DNA of 64,000 bases, taken from NCBI GenBank assembly GCA_041690535.1, contig JAWLHA010000001.1:124001-188000 (forward strand), in the 5' to 3' direction. Every line of letters starts with the position of its first letter. Within the stretch, counting starts at the first letter, position 1. This document shows positions 1 to 8,705 of this stretch, piece after piece. Below the pieces are notes generated by a model. It searched no databases. It was not told the DNA's origin and worked only from the letters and a program-made list of their open reading frames with translations. Made by a program: the position numbers and the translations under genes. The DNA comes from JAWLHA01 sp041690535. Lineage in GTDB: Bacteria > Pseudomonadota > Gammaproteobacteria > Thiohalomonadales > Thiohalomonadaceae.

Positions 1-31
1 GTTCGTCCGAACGGCTGTTCGCGAGGTCAAC

Positions 32-511
32 ATGCCCAAACATCTGCATGAGGACTGCGCGCAGGAAATCCGCATCAAGTGGCTCCTGGTTACAGCCGAC
101 ACCACGCTCCAGCACTCGCAAATCATGGCCTATGCCAAGAAGATCGCTTCGAGTGTGGCCGCCTCCATGTGGTATCGCATGGCCCATGTTGTCACTCTAC
201 CCGAGTCCCACGGCTACGGCGAGGTCACGGTGGAGTACAAAGAACCCGATGGGGGCGCCCCCACGGCCGTGACCGCCGATGTCCTGGAAATCATCCTGTC
301 CTCCGATGACAACTGGGAGAGCCTGTCTTCCCAGATCACTGCCGGCGAAATCACCTTTACCGGCAGCCCAGAGGTGCAGAACACCCAAAAATCCATCGTG
401 TCCTTGCTTTCCAATGGACTACAGCCTGCGGAGGCCGCAGCCATCCTTGGCATTAGCAAACGCACGGTTTTCAACCATTTGAAGCGTTTGCGAGGTAAAA
501 CCTGTGTTTAA
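32..511 (+). CDS. Small protein with C-terminal helix-turn-helix, upstream of traW
   Basis: This 159-residue protein is not recognised over most of its length. The last 45 residues read as a helix-turn-helix: QKSIVSLLSNG, then AEAAAILGISKRTVFNHLKRL, typical of LuxR, Fis or sigma region 4-type DNA binding. A GAGG ribosome binding site lies five bases before the ATG. Its end overlaps the GTG start of traW by 8 bp, so the two are probably translated together. The N-terminal part has no signal peptide or membrane segment, which suggests a cytoplasmic regulator of the transfer operon. That role is inferred only from position and the HTH. Confidence 0.6.
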   Translation: MPKHLHEDCAQEIRIKWLLVTADTTLQHSQIMAYAKKIASSVAASMWYRMAHVVTLPESHGYGEVTVEYKEPDGGAPTAVTADVLEIILSSDDNWESLSSQITAGEITFTGSPEVQNTQKSIVSLLSNGLQPAEAAAILGISKRTVFNHLKRLRGKTCV

Positions 512-1184
512 GTATATTTTAATTGGAGGGGTGAGTCTATTAGTTTGTTCCCAGGTGATGGGGGCCAATCTCGGGGTAAAAGGGCGGATTTACTCTATCG
601 ACGAAGTGGATATGCGCCTTGCTCTGACCGCCTCCGCTTCGCAGGTGGATTGGGAGGCTATCCATAAAGGGTTGGAAGATCAGGGGAAGCACTATGCCGA
701 GAACCTGCCCGCCTTCGAGGTCCCCCCTGCCAGCGAGAACAGGATTCGCTGGTACGACCTGAGCATTACCCTCACCCAGGACATCGTTTACTTGGAGCAG
801 GGGGAGGATGGGCACTATCGGGAGAAGGTGCTGGCTCCGGCTGGGACCACGATGAACCCGTTCGAGCATGTTCGACCAATCACCCGTCGCCTTTACTTCG
901 ACGGCCGATCCGAGGCGCAAGTCCGGTTCGTCCAGTCGATGGTGGAGACAAACCCACTGGTTACCCCCATCGCTACGGCCGGCAACCCCCAAAAGCTGAC
1001 CGAACTCTTCGGCGTTCCTGTTTCCTATGCCAAGGAGTGGGAGTTGGGGCGCTTCAATATCACCCACACCCCATCGCTCATAGGCCCTGGAGCGGGCGCA
1101 CATGCCACGGAGCTGGCCATCTACGAGTTCGGCGTGCCCTACACACTGGAAACCCTCGACCAAGCCTTGAAGGAGATGCCATGA
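504..1184 (+). CDS. traW: Conjugative transfer protein TraW
   Basis: TraW is a periplasmic protein of F-type mating apparatus needed for pilus assembly; it works with TrbC. The 226-residue product starts at a GTG, has a short hydrophobic signal segment (residues 1-20, ending near VMGA), and matches the family in length and in its RRLYFDGR-type middle region, with the family-typical QVRFVQSM stretch after it. Its stop overlaps the start of traU (ATGA). The order traW-traU-trbC-traN is the standard F-type and SXT-type order. No oddities were seen. Confidence 0.88.
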   Translation: MFKYILIGGVSLLVCSQVMGANLGVKGRIYSIDEVDMRLALTASASQVDWEAIHKGLEDQGKHYAENLPAFEVPPASENRIRWYDLSITLTQDIVYLEQGEDGHYREKVLAPAGTTMNPFEHVRPITRRLYFDGRSEAQVRFVQSMVETNPLVTPIATAGNPQKLTELFGVPVSYAKEWELGRFNITHTPSLIGPGAGAHATELAIYEFGVPYTLETLDQALKEMP

Positions 1185-2167
1185 AAACGCTGGCGATCCG
1201 CTTAGTGGTCCTTCTCGCCACCCTGTCCACTACCCATGGTTATGCCGCCGCTTTGTGCGAAGGGGAGTGGTTTGACCCCATCAATGACTTGAACTGGAAC
1301 AATTCATTTCCGATCACGGTGGGTGGGGTAAAGACCGGGGGGAACTCCGATCCGCCGCTCATGTCCATGCCCGCCGTCTGTAGCTGCCCCAATCCGATGA
1401 CCGGTACCGAAGTGCCAGGGATCGGCATGACTTACTGGGAGCCCAATTACCTCGTAGAGATAGCCAAGACCCCAGGCTGTTCGACCACCATGGGTGGGGT
1501 AGAGCTGCTGTCAGGGTACGAGCACCTTACGTCTGAGAAGACGGGAGGGGAGGCGGCATCCCCATTGAGGCAGGTGCATTGGTTCAATTACCCCGTCTTC
1601 GCGGTTTTGAACGTGATCTCCGGGCTTGGCTGCATGAACCTCTCGGGTTTTTCGCTGGCCGAACTCACCGAAGTGGACTCCACATGGGGGGACGATCTGT
1701 GGGCGGCTTCGGCCATGCCGGAGGGAACGATCTTCGGGAACATCTTAGGCCAATTGTCCTGCATCCCCGATGCCATAGCATCTGCCGTCGGATTCCCTTT
1801 GGACCTTCTCTACTGGTGCGTCGGAAATCAAGGGGTGGTTTATCCCCTTACCGGGCGGTCACAGAACTACATCGATCCGCCCTCGGGGAACATGCACATC
1901 CTCGGCAAGTACATGCAGCGCAAGACACGCCAGATCGGACTTCTCGCCACCATCGGCCCGTGGGCGGAGTGCAATTCTGTCTACCTGCCTGTGTGGCTCA
2001 AGAGCCAGTACCGCGTCAACCCGGTCGCCCCGGTCCCCATCAAAGGCTCCCCCATCGTGTTCGGAGAGACGGAGTTCCTCTGGGCCATGATGCCCCCTTC
2101 CAACACAGCAAAACGTCGAGACAACGCTTTCGTCATCTGGGTAGGTAAACAATGCTGCTTCCTCTGA
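1181..2167 (+). CDS. traU: Conjugative transfer protein TraU
   Basis: TraU is a cysteine-rich periplasmic or outer-membrane-facing protein needed for mating-pair formation in F-type systems. The start is the ATG at 1181, which overlaps the traW stop; a longer in-frame extension upstream lies inside traW and is not used. The 328-residue product has a signal peptide (residues 1 to about 23), the paired cysteines and the VCSCPNP motif near residue 67, and the usual family length of about 330. It overlaps trbC by 16 bp. Confidence 0.9.
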   Translation: MKTLAIRLVVLLATLSTTHGYAAALCEGEWFDPINDLNWNNSFPITVGGVKTGGNSDPPLMSMPAVCSCPNPMTGTEVPGIGMTYWEPNYLVEIAKTPGCSTTMGGVELLSGYEHLTSEKTGGEAASPLRQVHWFNYPVFAVLNVISGLGCMNLSGFSLAELTEVDSTWGDDLWAASAMPEGTIFGNILGQLSCIPDAIASAVGFPLDLLYWCVGNQGVVYPLTGRSQNYIDPPSGNMHILGKYMQRKTRQIGLLATIGPWAECNSVYLPVWLKSQYRVNPVAPVPIKGSPIVFGETEFLWAMMPPSNTAKRRDNAFVIWVGKQCCFL

Positions 2168-3030
2168 TTGCATTTCTCACGCTCCTGTCCTCTGTGGCGC
2201 CGGCCTTGGCTGAGCCAACAAGGGACATTCCACGCTCCTTGCCGGACATCAGCACAGTGGAGCAACAGGCCAAGGAAATCGCCGACCGGATTGGGATGGC
2301 CACTGAGCAAGGGAAAAAGCTCGTGGATCGACCCCAGATCATCAGCGCCATCCAGCGGGCCAACGGGATCGCCGATAACGACCTTGCCGAACAGAGGGAG
2401 CGGCTTCTGCGCGACATGGGCCTCTCCGATGTGAATGGCCGAGTTTACATCTTCGTCTCCTTCTCCATGCCCCTGGAGCTGTTGCGAGCCTACGCCGATG
2501 ACGCCCACCGGGTCGGCGGCATCCTTGTGCTTCGAGGCATTACCGAAGGCAAGACGGTGCCCGAGTTCATCAAGACCGACTTGGTGAAGCTGGTCAATCC
2601 CGTGGGACGGGATGTTCCGGTGCAGATCGACCCCCGCCTGTTTGACGCCTTCAACATCGAAACGGTCCCCAGCATTGTCTTCACCGTCAATAACTCACTG
2701 GACCTGTGTTCCAGCCTGGTGCGGCGGACCGGTAAGACAGTCGAGGGAGTATTTACCTATGACGCCTGCCAGCAGGCGCCTGAAGGCACGTACTGGAAGG
2801 TGGCGGGGGCGGTCACGACATTGTGGGCGGTCGAACAGTTCGCGCAGGACGGCGCACCGGTCGAAGCGCAACTGGAGGCGTTTCGCCTTTCACCCCTCCG
2901 GGTAAGTGGGGTGGAGCAGCGCGGTCTTTCTGAAAGCGACTGGACCGCCACGGCCGATGAGTTAATCAAGCGGTCCGCGCAGAGATTTATGGACATCTAC
3001 GGGCCTGAGCCTTCGGCATCCGCCAAATAG
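2152..3030 (+). CDS. trbC: F-type transfer protein TrbC
   Basis: TrbC is a periplasmic protein with a predicted thioredoxin-like fold that acts with TraW in F-pilus assembly. The 292-residue product starts within the end of traU and has a signal peptide (residues 1 to about 20, ending ALA). The family hallmark VYIFVSFSMP lies near residue 97, followed by VGGILVLRGI. No CXXC motif is present; two Cys near residues 186 and 205 could form a disulfide. A 53-bp gap separates it from the traN pair. It is somewhat longer than the F-plasmid version. Confidence 0.87.
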   Translation: MLLPLIAFLTLLSSVAPALAEPTRDIPRSLPDISTVEQQAKEIADRIGMATEQGKKLVDRPQIISAIQRANGIADNDLAEQRERLLRDMGLSDVNGRVYIFVSFSMPLELLRAYADDAHRVGGILVLRGITEGKTVPEFIKTDLVKLVNPVGRDVPVQIDPRLFDAFNIETVPSIVFTVNNSLDLCSSLVRRTGKTVEGVFTYDACQQAPEGTYWKVAGAVTTLWAVEQFAQDGAPVEAQLEAFRLSPLRVSGVEQRGLSESDWTATADELIKRSAQRFMDIYGPEPSASAK

Positions 3031-3083
3031 ATGCAACCACGCGAGCCTGAGCGCCTAAGGACCGAACACAAGAGCAGAGACCA

Positions 3084-4787
3084 ATGAAGCCAAACCCCAT
3101 TTTCGCCGCCTTGGCGGTTCTTGCCCCTTTTGCCCTACTACTGCCCACTCAGGTCGCTGCCGAACTCGAACCCGACGCGCAAGCCACCCAGACTACTGGC
3201 GCGACCGTCGGCGCGGAGTTGGGGAGCAGCTATAGCCTCGACGATTCCTACTCGAAGACAAAATTCCTGCTAGGCATTGAGAGTAGCGAGGTGACAGGTG
3301 TTTATGGTTCCGTCGGGGGCTCCAACACCGTTCGCGAAACGAATGGCTCGTTTCGGTGTGAAGCAGATCGCCGAGCCTACGTGGGAGCGGTTGTATTGCT
3401 CGTCAAGGAATGCATCCTGACTCCCGACGGGGAGGTTGCATCGGCCCAGATTGCCATCTGCTCGGGCGCCCAACGAGGGCTCGCTTGTGACACCCCGCAG
3501 TCCTTTACCGATGAAGGGACGGTCATTCCGGGGAGTGAAAGCACCATTGGCGATTACACGCTGACTGCGACCTGCGCCGGATTGGAATGCGAGCTGACCC
3601 TGCGCCAGTCCAGCTCTTTGTCAGTGGACGCGAACAAAATGGACGAGGCTGCGGCGGAAATTCTCGCCGCCGATGGTGAAGCCGGGCTGGTCAACGCCAT
3701 CCAGCAAACCACCCAAGGGTCAGAGTATTCCGATGCCATGGTCTATGGGGGAACCCAGGCCGAGTGTGCGAGAGGACAGCTAAATGAACTGGTTGAGGAC
3801 GGCATTATTACCACTTGCGATGGTGGCGCCTCTGCCGAGTTCGGGGACTTTCAAGACTGCATCCCCGTCAACCCCTGGAAGGAAAGCTGTCAGGTGGACA
3901 TTCCCACCCGCATCGTCGAGTGTGACACGGCCGAGTTGACCTGCCACCGGGAACGCCCCTACGTGCAGGAGAGCTGCGACAAGGTGCTGGTAACCAATTG
4001 GGTCGAAGACTGCACGATCCCGGTGATCACCGGCCTGTCTAACGATTGGCAAAAAAAAGACCTGAACGAAACGTCGATGGGGCTCTGGCTCTCGCTGTGC
4101 TCCAATGAATACGGCAAAGAAGGCGGCCTCTGCATTTCCAAAGGTGCCGGCGGAAACGGCTGGTACAGCGCCGAGTTCAATATCGAAAAGTTGAATTCCA
4201 TCAAGTCGTTCAAGTTGGCCAAGGAGTTCGCTGATGACTGGATCGCCATCTATGTGAACAACCAGTTAGTGTTTGCGGGGCACTGTGGTTCTGAGACGTT
4301 TTACAGTAATTATCTATTTTACAACCAAAATCATGAAGACAAAGCCTGCATTGTTGACCCGATTGCTCCGGAAGAGTTCAGTTACACGCAATCTTTTTTG
4401 TTCGGCGTGTCGCAAACCTACACTGGTATTGTGATAGGTCACCAAGACAGAGAAGTCGATACTTGCTTGAACTGGGTGCCAGGTGACCCGGTTTGGGATG
4501 ATTTGTGTGGATGTTGGAAAGACTCAGAGAAATGCACGAAATGGGAAAAACAGACGTTGTCGTTCCCCCGCGTGATGATTGCTGAGACAGCACACACCAC
4601 GCGCATGGAGCCCAATCTGGAACTGAAACCCTACTTAATTGAGGGGCCGAACCGGATCGACATCGGAGTACAGACGGTCGACCTTGGTCACGGGGGGGCC
4701 GAATTCATCTTTGAATGGAATTGCCCTCAGGTTCCTCAATTCACCTGGGACGACCAATGCACTGACCTAGAGGGGAAAGCGCTGTGA
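3084..4787 (+). CDS. TraN-like cysteine-rich protein, N-terminal part of a split TraN
   Basis: TraN is an outer-membrane adhesin that stabilises mating pairs. This 567-residue protein has a signal peptide (1-26, ending QVAA). Its middle (about 205-320) carries closely spaced Cys with the TraN-type pattern SCDKVLVTNWVEDC. A less usual segment (about 320-470) may be a carbohydrate-binding-like beta domain. It lacks the TraN C-terminal signature, which is found in the next gene; the two overlap by GTGA. I read the pair as TraN divided into two polypeptides, which in other F-type systems is a single chain. The assignment of this half is moderate. Confidence 0.62.
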   Translation: MKPNPIFAALAVLAPFALLLPTQVAAELEPDAQATQTTGATVGAELGSSYSLDDSYSKTKFLLGIESSEVTGVYGSVGGSNTVRETNGSFRCEADRRAYVGAVVLLVKECILTPDGEVASAQIAICSGAQRGLACDTPQSFTDEGTVIPGSESTIGDYTLTATCAGLECELTLRQSSSLSVDANKMDEAAAEILAADGEAGLVNAIQQTTQGSEYSDAMVYGGTQAECARGQLNELVEDGIITTCDGGASAEFGDFQDCIPVNPWKESCQVDIPTRIVECDTAELTCHRERPYVQESCDKVLVTNWVEDCTIPVITGLSNDWQKKDLNETSMGLWLSLCSNEYGKEGGLCISKGAGGNGWYSAEFNIEKLNSIKSFKLAKEFADDWIAIYVNNQLVFAGHCGSETFYSNYLFYNQNHEDKACIVDPIAPEEFSYTQSFLFGVSQTYTGIVIGHQDREVDTCLNWVPGDPVWDDLCGCWKDSEKCTKWEKQTLSFPRVMIAETAHTTRMEPNLELKPYLIEGPNRIDIGVQTVDLGHGGAEFIFEWNCPQVPQFTWDDQCTDLEGKAL

Positions 4788-7700
4788 CACGTAAAGCTCT
4801 GCATTTTTCCCTCATCCTCCTGATACTGTTCCAGTCCTTGGGCCGCTCCATGGCGGCCTATGCGACCGACCTGTCGGAGTACCAGTATTGCTTAAAGACG
4901 GGCGAGGTCTGCGTCGATAGCGAAAACCCGAAGTATGAACAAGGGGTTGAGCTTCCCTTCCAGAACTGCTGGCGCTATCAGTCCACCTACGACTGCTACA
5001 CGTACGACGAGACCAACTCGTGCGATGGCATAGACATGACTGGGTGGACCCACCGCTACGCCGACAATTGGACGTACCCAGACGGAGATACAACCCTCTC
5101 CCCTGTGGCCTGGGACGATCACTACACCAAAACCGAGTGCAACGGGGACACCTCCTTCGGATGCGGTGACCCTATTTCGGTGACCCCGTATGTGGGCACG
5201 GTGATCGGCGCCGACGGGAATCCAGTCGAGGTCATGACCGGCGAGTTGGAGACCAAGCGCTGTTATACCGGCGAGACTCCACGCTGCAATGACGATGAGA
5301 ACTGCTCGATTGCCGATACGCGCTGCATGGCCAGCCAAGACAATCTGTGCATTCGCCAGGAGCAGACCTACCGCTGTACCCCCGAGGACAACCAGTCCTG
5401 CGTCGCAATGGATACCCTCCCCGTGGCGTGGCCGGGCGGTGATAACGGGTTCGGGGAGGCAGCGGCATCGCTGGCCTTTGCCAACCAGGTATCGCGGGAG
5501 GCCGAGCCGGATGCGGCCGGTGAGGTACGGATGTTCTCCGGGGAGGGCCATACGTGCTACTACGTCACCGACGACATGATCACGTTCGGGCAGGTGGTCT
5601 CGGTAGTGCTAACCATCTTCTCTATGGGCCTCTGGGCCATGGTGGCTGGGGCGGTGACCGCCTATATCTCCGACTGGAAGTGTTGCGAGGATGACCCTTC
5701 CGAAATCAACTTGATGACCAATTATTGCAAGGAGGAGGATGTCAAACTGGCGGCAGCCCGCATGGCGAACCGAGCGGTCCATATAGGCGGTCCGACCGAC
5801 ACCGGCCGGTGTGTATGTACCGGTGTTTCGGGGCCGGGCTACCGGGACGGTATGCTTTCCGCCGCCCTAACCGAGTGGGAATTCAGTTGCGCGACCCTCT
5901 GCGATGGATGGCAGTTCAACGTGGATATGCGGGACACTTGGTGTTACTTCGACTCGATGTTGGCGCGCATCATTCAGGAGCAGGGCCGGGAGCAGCTCAT
6001 CGACTTGGCGATGCAGGATGCGGCTGATGCCGTGGGCACGACGACGCAGTTCGGTTATTTCGCCAACACCAACCAGTGGTCGCCCCCTATCGCGATAAAC
6101 GGCAACACTGTCCACTTCTGGCAGTGGGACCGCCGTTGTCTTGAGCCGGAGGCCCGTGCCGAGGCTACCCAAACTGCCAACCTGGTGTGTTCGGACCTGC
6201 CTCGGGTGTACGTGGCCGCCTGCTCGAAGGATGCGGCCGAGTGCGGGGCACTGCCCTCCGACCCTCGCTATGGCGCCGCCTCCAGCTATTGGAATGTCGT
6301 GCCGCTGGCGGCGGACAGGAACGATCCCACGGCAATTAGCAAATTCGTGGTGGCCGCCGGCCAGTGTGACGAGGCTGGCCAATGCGGCTATGAGGTCCAT
6401 GCGTGGCCGGCCGGCGCTGGCGGGATGCTGCACCAGACGGTGGATCTGCACTGGCCTCGCTTCTTCCACGCGGACGGGTGGGGGCACTTTGCATGGAAGC
6501 AAGGGATCTATGAATTTGAGGCATACAGCTACAACCTGAGCAGTCCGCCGGCTGATGCGGTCCCCAAGATCCGCTGGCGGCGCATCACCACCGCCGGGGT
6601 GGGTTACACCGACTGGAAAGAGGTGACGCTGGCGGAGCCCCAGACAGATGTGAACTGGGTGCTGGCGGCGGACTATCCCACGGCTACGCTGTTCGGAGGC
6701 TGTTCCGAGTCGGCGTGCGACTACCGGGTGATGATCGAGACACATGTCAACGCCAAGCCTTGGGGAACGCTGACCTACGACAGCGTTCACTGGTGCATGG
6801 GTGGGAAATTCGCGGGCAAGTGTCTTGGTCTTCCGTATGACAAAAACTACAACCATGAATGGATTCCGGACTGCTCGGGATTCACGGTCGAGGAGCTTCA
6901 ATCTCTTGACCTGGAAGCCATGAACTATGACGACTACATCGCCTCTTTGCGGCAGAACGCCGAGAAGAAGTTGCTCGACGCGCCCGAGGAGCAGATGGCT
7001 GACGCTCTTGCTGATGCTGCCCTCATTGAGGGGAGCGGTAACGCCCCCGACGATGTTCGCCAAGAAACGGGCAAGCAGGTGTTTGAGATCCACCCCAGCA
7101 GCACCGCTCCTAACGTGACCGTGGAGATCAGCACCGCCCAGAAGTTCTTCCCGGCATTTGAAAACGCGGCGCTGATCGACCATCGAATCAACTCGGTCAA
7201 GGTCGAGTGGGGCGATGGGGTCAGCGAGACCAAGACCCCCAACGGTATCATCGGACAGCCGCTGCGCTTTGCACACGTCTACGGCGAGGTGCCCCAGAAC
7301 ACCTTCTATCAGGTGCGGGTGACCTTCGATACGACCGGGGGGATCTTCACCGAACACGGCCGGGTGCTCATCTTCGTGACCACCCCCTTGGGAGATGCCG
7401 AGGCATACACCGGTCCGAACGATGCGGCCGATTACACCCCGCCCGAGGTGCAGGCGCCTGAGACCCTTACGGTGGAGGCCACCGCCGTGTTGACGCCGGT
7501 CTCGCTGACCCCGCCCGAGGCCATCGACCGCTCCGGGGCCGTGACGTACACCAACGACGCGCCAGCCGACGGCTTCCCGCTGGGAACGACGGTGGTGACC
7601 TGGCAGGTGATGGATGCCTACGGCAATGTCACCGAGGTAACTCAGAAGGTGAAGGTGGTCGATACCACCCCACCGGTCATCACCGCGCCAGGTCCGATCA

Positions 7701-8140
7701 CGGTGGAAGCAACGGGGCTTCGGACTGCGGTGAATATTGGCCAGGCAACCGCCACCGATATCTTCCCAGTCGCCATCACCAATGATGCGCCCTTGAACGG
7801 CTTCCCGCTGGGGAGGACCACAGTCACCTGGACCGCCACCGACACCAGCGGCAACACGGCCACGGCCACCCAGACGATTACGGTTCGGGATACGACCGCG
7901 CCGAGTTGGACGTTTATGCCCGGTGCGGTCACAGTCGAGACAACAGGGCAGTTTACGCCCGTTGACCTGGGCATGGCCACCGCCTCGGATCTGGTTGGGC
8001 CGGTGACTGTCACCAACGACGCACCGGCCGCTGGCTTCCCGTTGGGCACCACCACCGTGACCTGGACCGCCACCGACGCCTACGGCAATACCGTCACGGC
8101 CACTCAGCAGGTGATCATTACGGATTCCGCGCCGTACTGA
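4784..8140 (+). CDS. traN: TraN C-terminal half with large insertion and HYR repeats, ends at in-frame TGA
   Basis: This 1118-residue secreted protein begins at a GTG overlapping the previous stop. It has a signal peptide (1-25), many Cys, and a hydrophobic segment near 266-292. The TraN signature LARIIQEQGREQL occurs near residue 394, but its usual continuation PDCSGFTVEELQSLDL lies near residue 694. About 280 residues are therefore inserted within the conserved C-terminal region. A PKD-like segment (VEWGDG, FAHVY; about 770-870) and three Ig-like HYR modules of about 77 residues (from about 883) follow. HYR modules are known from adhesive extracellular proteins. The TGA at 8138 interrupts a fourth module; two modules remain in frame beyond it. 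Confidence 0.75.
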   Translation: MTRKALHFSLILLILFQSLGRSMAAYATDLSEYQYCLKTGEVCVDSENPKYEQGVELPFQNCWRYQSTYDCYTYDETNSCDGIDMTGWTHRYADNWTYPDGDTTLSPVAWDDHYTKTECNGDTSFGCGDPISVTPYVGTVIGADGNPVEVMTGELETKRCYTGETPRCNDDENCSIADTRCMASQDNLCIRQEQTYRCTPEDNQSCVAMDTLPVAWPGGDNGFGEAAASLAFANQVSREAEPDAAGEVRMFSGEGHTCYYVTDDMITFGQVVSVVLTIFSMGLWAMVAGAVTAYISDWKCCEDDPSEINLMTNYCKEEDVKLAAARMANRAVHIGGPTDTGRCVCTGVSGPGYRDGMLSAALTEWEFSCATLCDGWQFNVDMRDTWCYFDSMLARIIQEQGREQLIDLAMQDAADAVGTTTQFGYFANTNQWSPPIAINGNTVHFWQWDRRCLEPEARAEATQTANLVCSDLPRVYVAACSKDAAECGALPSDPRYGAASSYWNVVPLAADRNDPTAISKFVVAAGQCDEAGQCGYEVHAWPAGAGGMLHQTVDLHWPRFFHADGWGHFAWKQGIYEFEAYSYNLSSPPADAVPKIRWRRITTAGVGYTDWKEVTLAEPQTDVNWVLAADYPTATLFGGCSESACDYRVMIETHVNAKPWGTLTYDSVHWCMGGKFAGKCLGLPYDKNYNHEWIPDCSGFTVEELQSLDLEAMNYDDYIASLRQNAEKKLLDAPEEQMADALADAALIEGSGNAPDDVRQETGKQVFEIHPSSTAPNVTVEISTAQKFFPAFENAALIDHRINSVKVEWGDGVSETKTPNGIIGQPLRFAHVYGEVPQNTFYQVRVTFDTTGGIFTEHGRVLIFVTTPLGDAEAYTGPNDAADYTPPEVQAPETLTVEATAVLTPVSLTPPEAIDRSGAVTYTNDAPADGFPLGTTVVTWQVMDAYGNVTEVTQKVKVVDTTPPVITAPGPITVEATGLRTAVNIGQATATDIFPVAITNDAPLNGFPLGRTTVTWTATDTSGNTATATQTITVRDTTAPSWTFMPGAVTVETTGQFTPVDLGMATASDLVGPVTVTNDAPAAGFPLGTTTVTWTATDAYGNTVTATQQVIITDSAPY

Positions 8141-8605
8141 AGCCCTGAGCCCTTCAGCGAAGTCCTTATGGAGGCCAACGCCGATCCCTTATCGGTGGTC
8201 ACGATCCCTGTGCCGATGGCCATCGACCCGGAGGGCGCGGCGGTTACGGTGACCCACGACGCCCCGAATGGGCTGCCCCTTGGGATCAGCACAATTATGT
8301 GGACGGCCACGGATACGTCGGGCAATAACGTAACGTTTGGTCAGACGGTCAATGTCGTCGACACTACCCCTCCGGTACTCTGGGTACCGCCAAACAAGGA
8401 GGTCTCTGCCCACTGGCTTTGGGGAACGGCGTGCTCCGTCGACATCGGAGAGGCGATGGCGGAGGACATCTTTAACCCGATAGTGATTAACAATCCCTGG
8501 GACGAATCGGCCTGTTACCTGAGGGGCACTTACACGGTCCTCTGGACCGCGACGGATCGGAACGGCAATCGAGCCTTCGCCACCCAGAACGTAAAGGTTA
8601 AGTAG
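8141..8605 (+). pseudogene. In-frame continuation of the TraN HYR array beyond a TGA
   Basis: After the TGA at 8138-8140 the same reading frame stays open to 8605 and encodes the rest of HYR module four and a complete module five, with the family motifs LPLGISTIMWTATDTSGN and DTTPP. The only nearby start is an ATG at 8168, with no good ribosome binding site and no signal peptide, so independent expression as a useful protein is unlikely. The simplest reading is a TGG (Trp) to TGA change that removed the last 150 or so residues. Stop-codon readthrough or a sequencing error cannot be excluded. Confidence 0.7.
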
Positions 8606-8614
8606 AAACCCCAC

Positions 8615-8644
8615 GTCGCTTGCGGAACGGATGCCGCAAGCGAC
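8615..8644 (+). terminator. Hairpin between traN and the traD leader
   Basis: An 11-bp perfect stem, GTCGCTTGCGG with CCGCAAGCGAC, separated by an 8-base loop, stands 10 bp after the end of the HYR frame. It is followed by a pyrimidine-rich stretch and then directly by the traD leader. It probably terminates or processes the traW-traN transcript. Confidence 0.65.
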
Positions 8645-8651
8645 CCCTCCC

Positions 8652-8705
8652 TTTTCACTCCCTCCGATATGTCCTCTCTGAACGAATCTATTTGGAGAGC
8701 ACTGA
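8652..8705 (+). promoter_or_regulatory. Shared leader element, copy before traD
   Basis: The core TTCACTCCCTCCGATATGT is the only plus-strand copy of an element otherwise found on the minus strand before small ICE genes and before the traF operon. It is followed by CTCTC, which can pair with GAGAG in the traD ribosome binding region. There is no inner hairpin here. Its presence ties traD to the same regulon. Confidence 0.65.
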
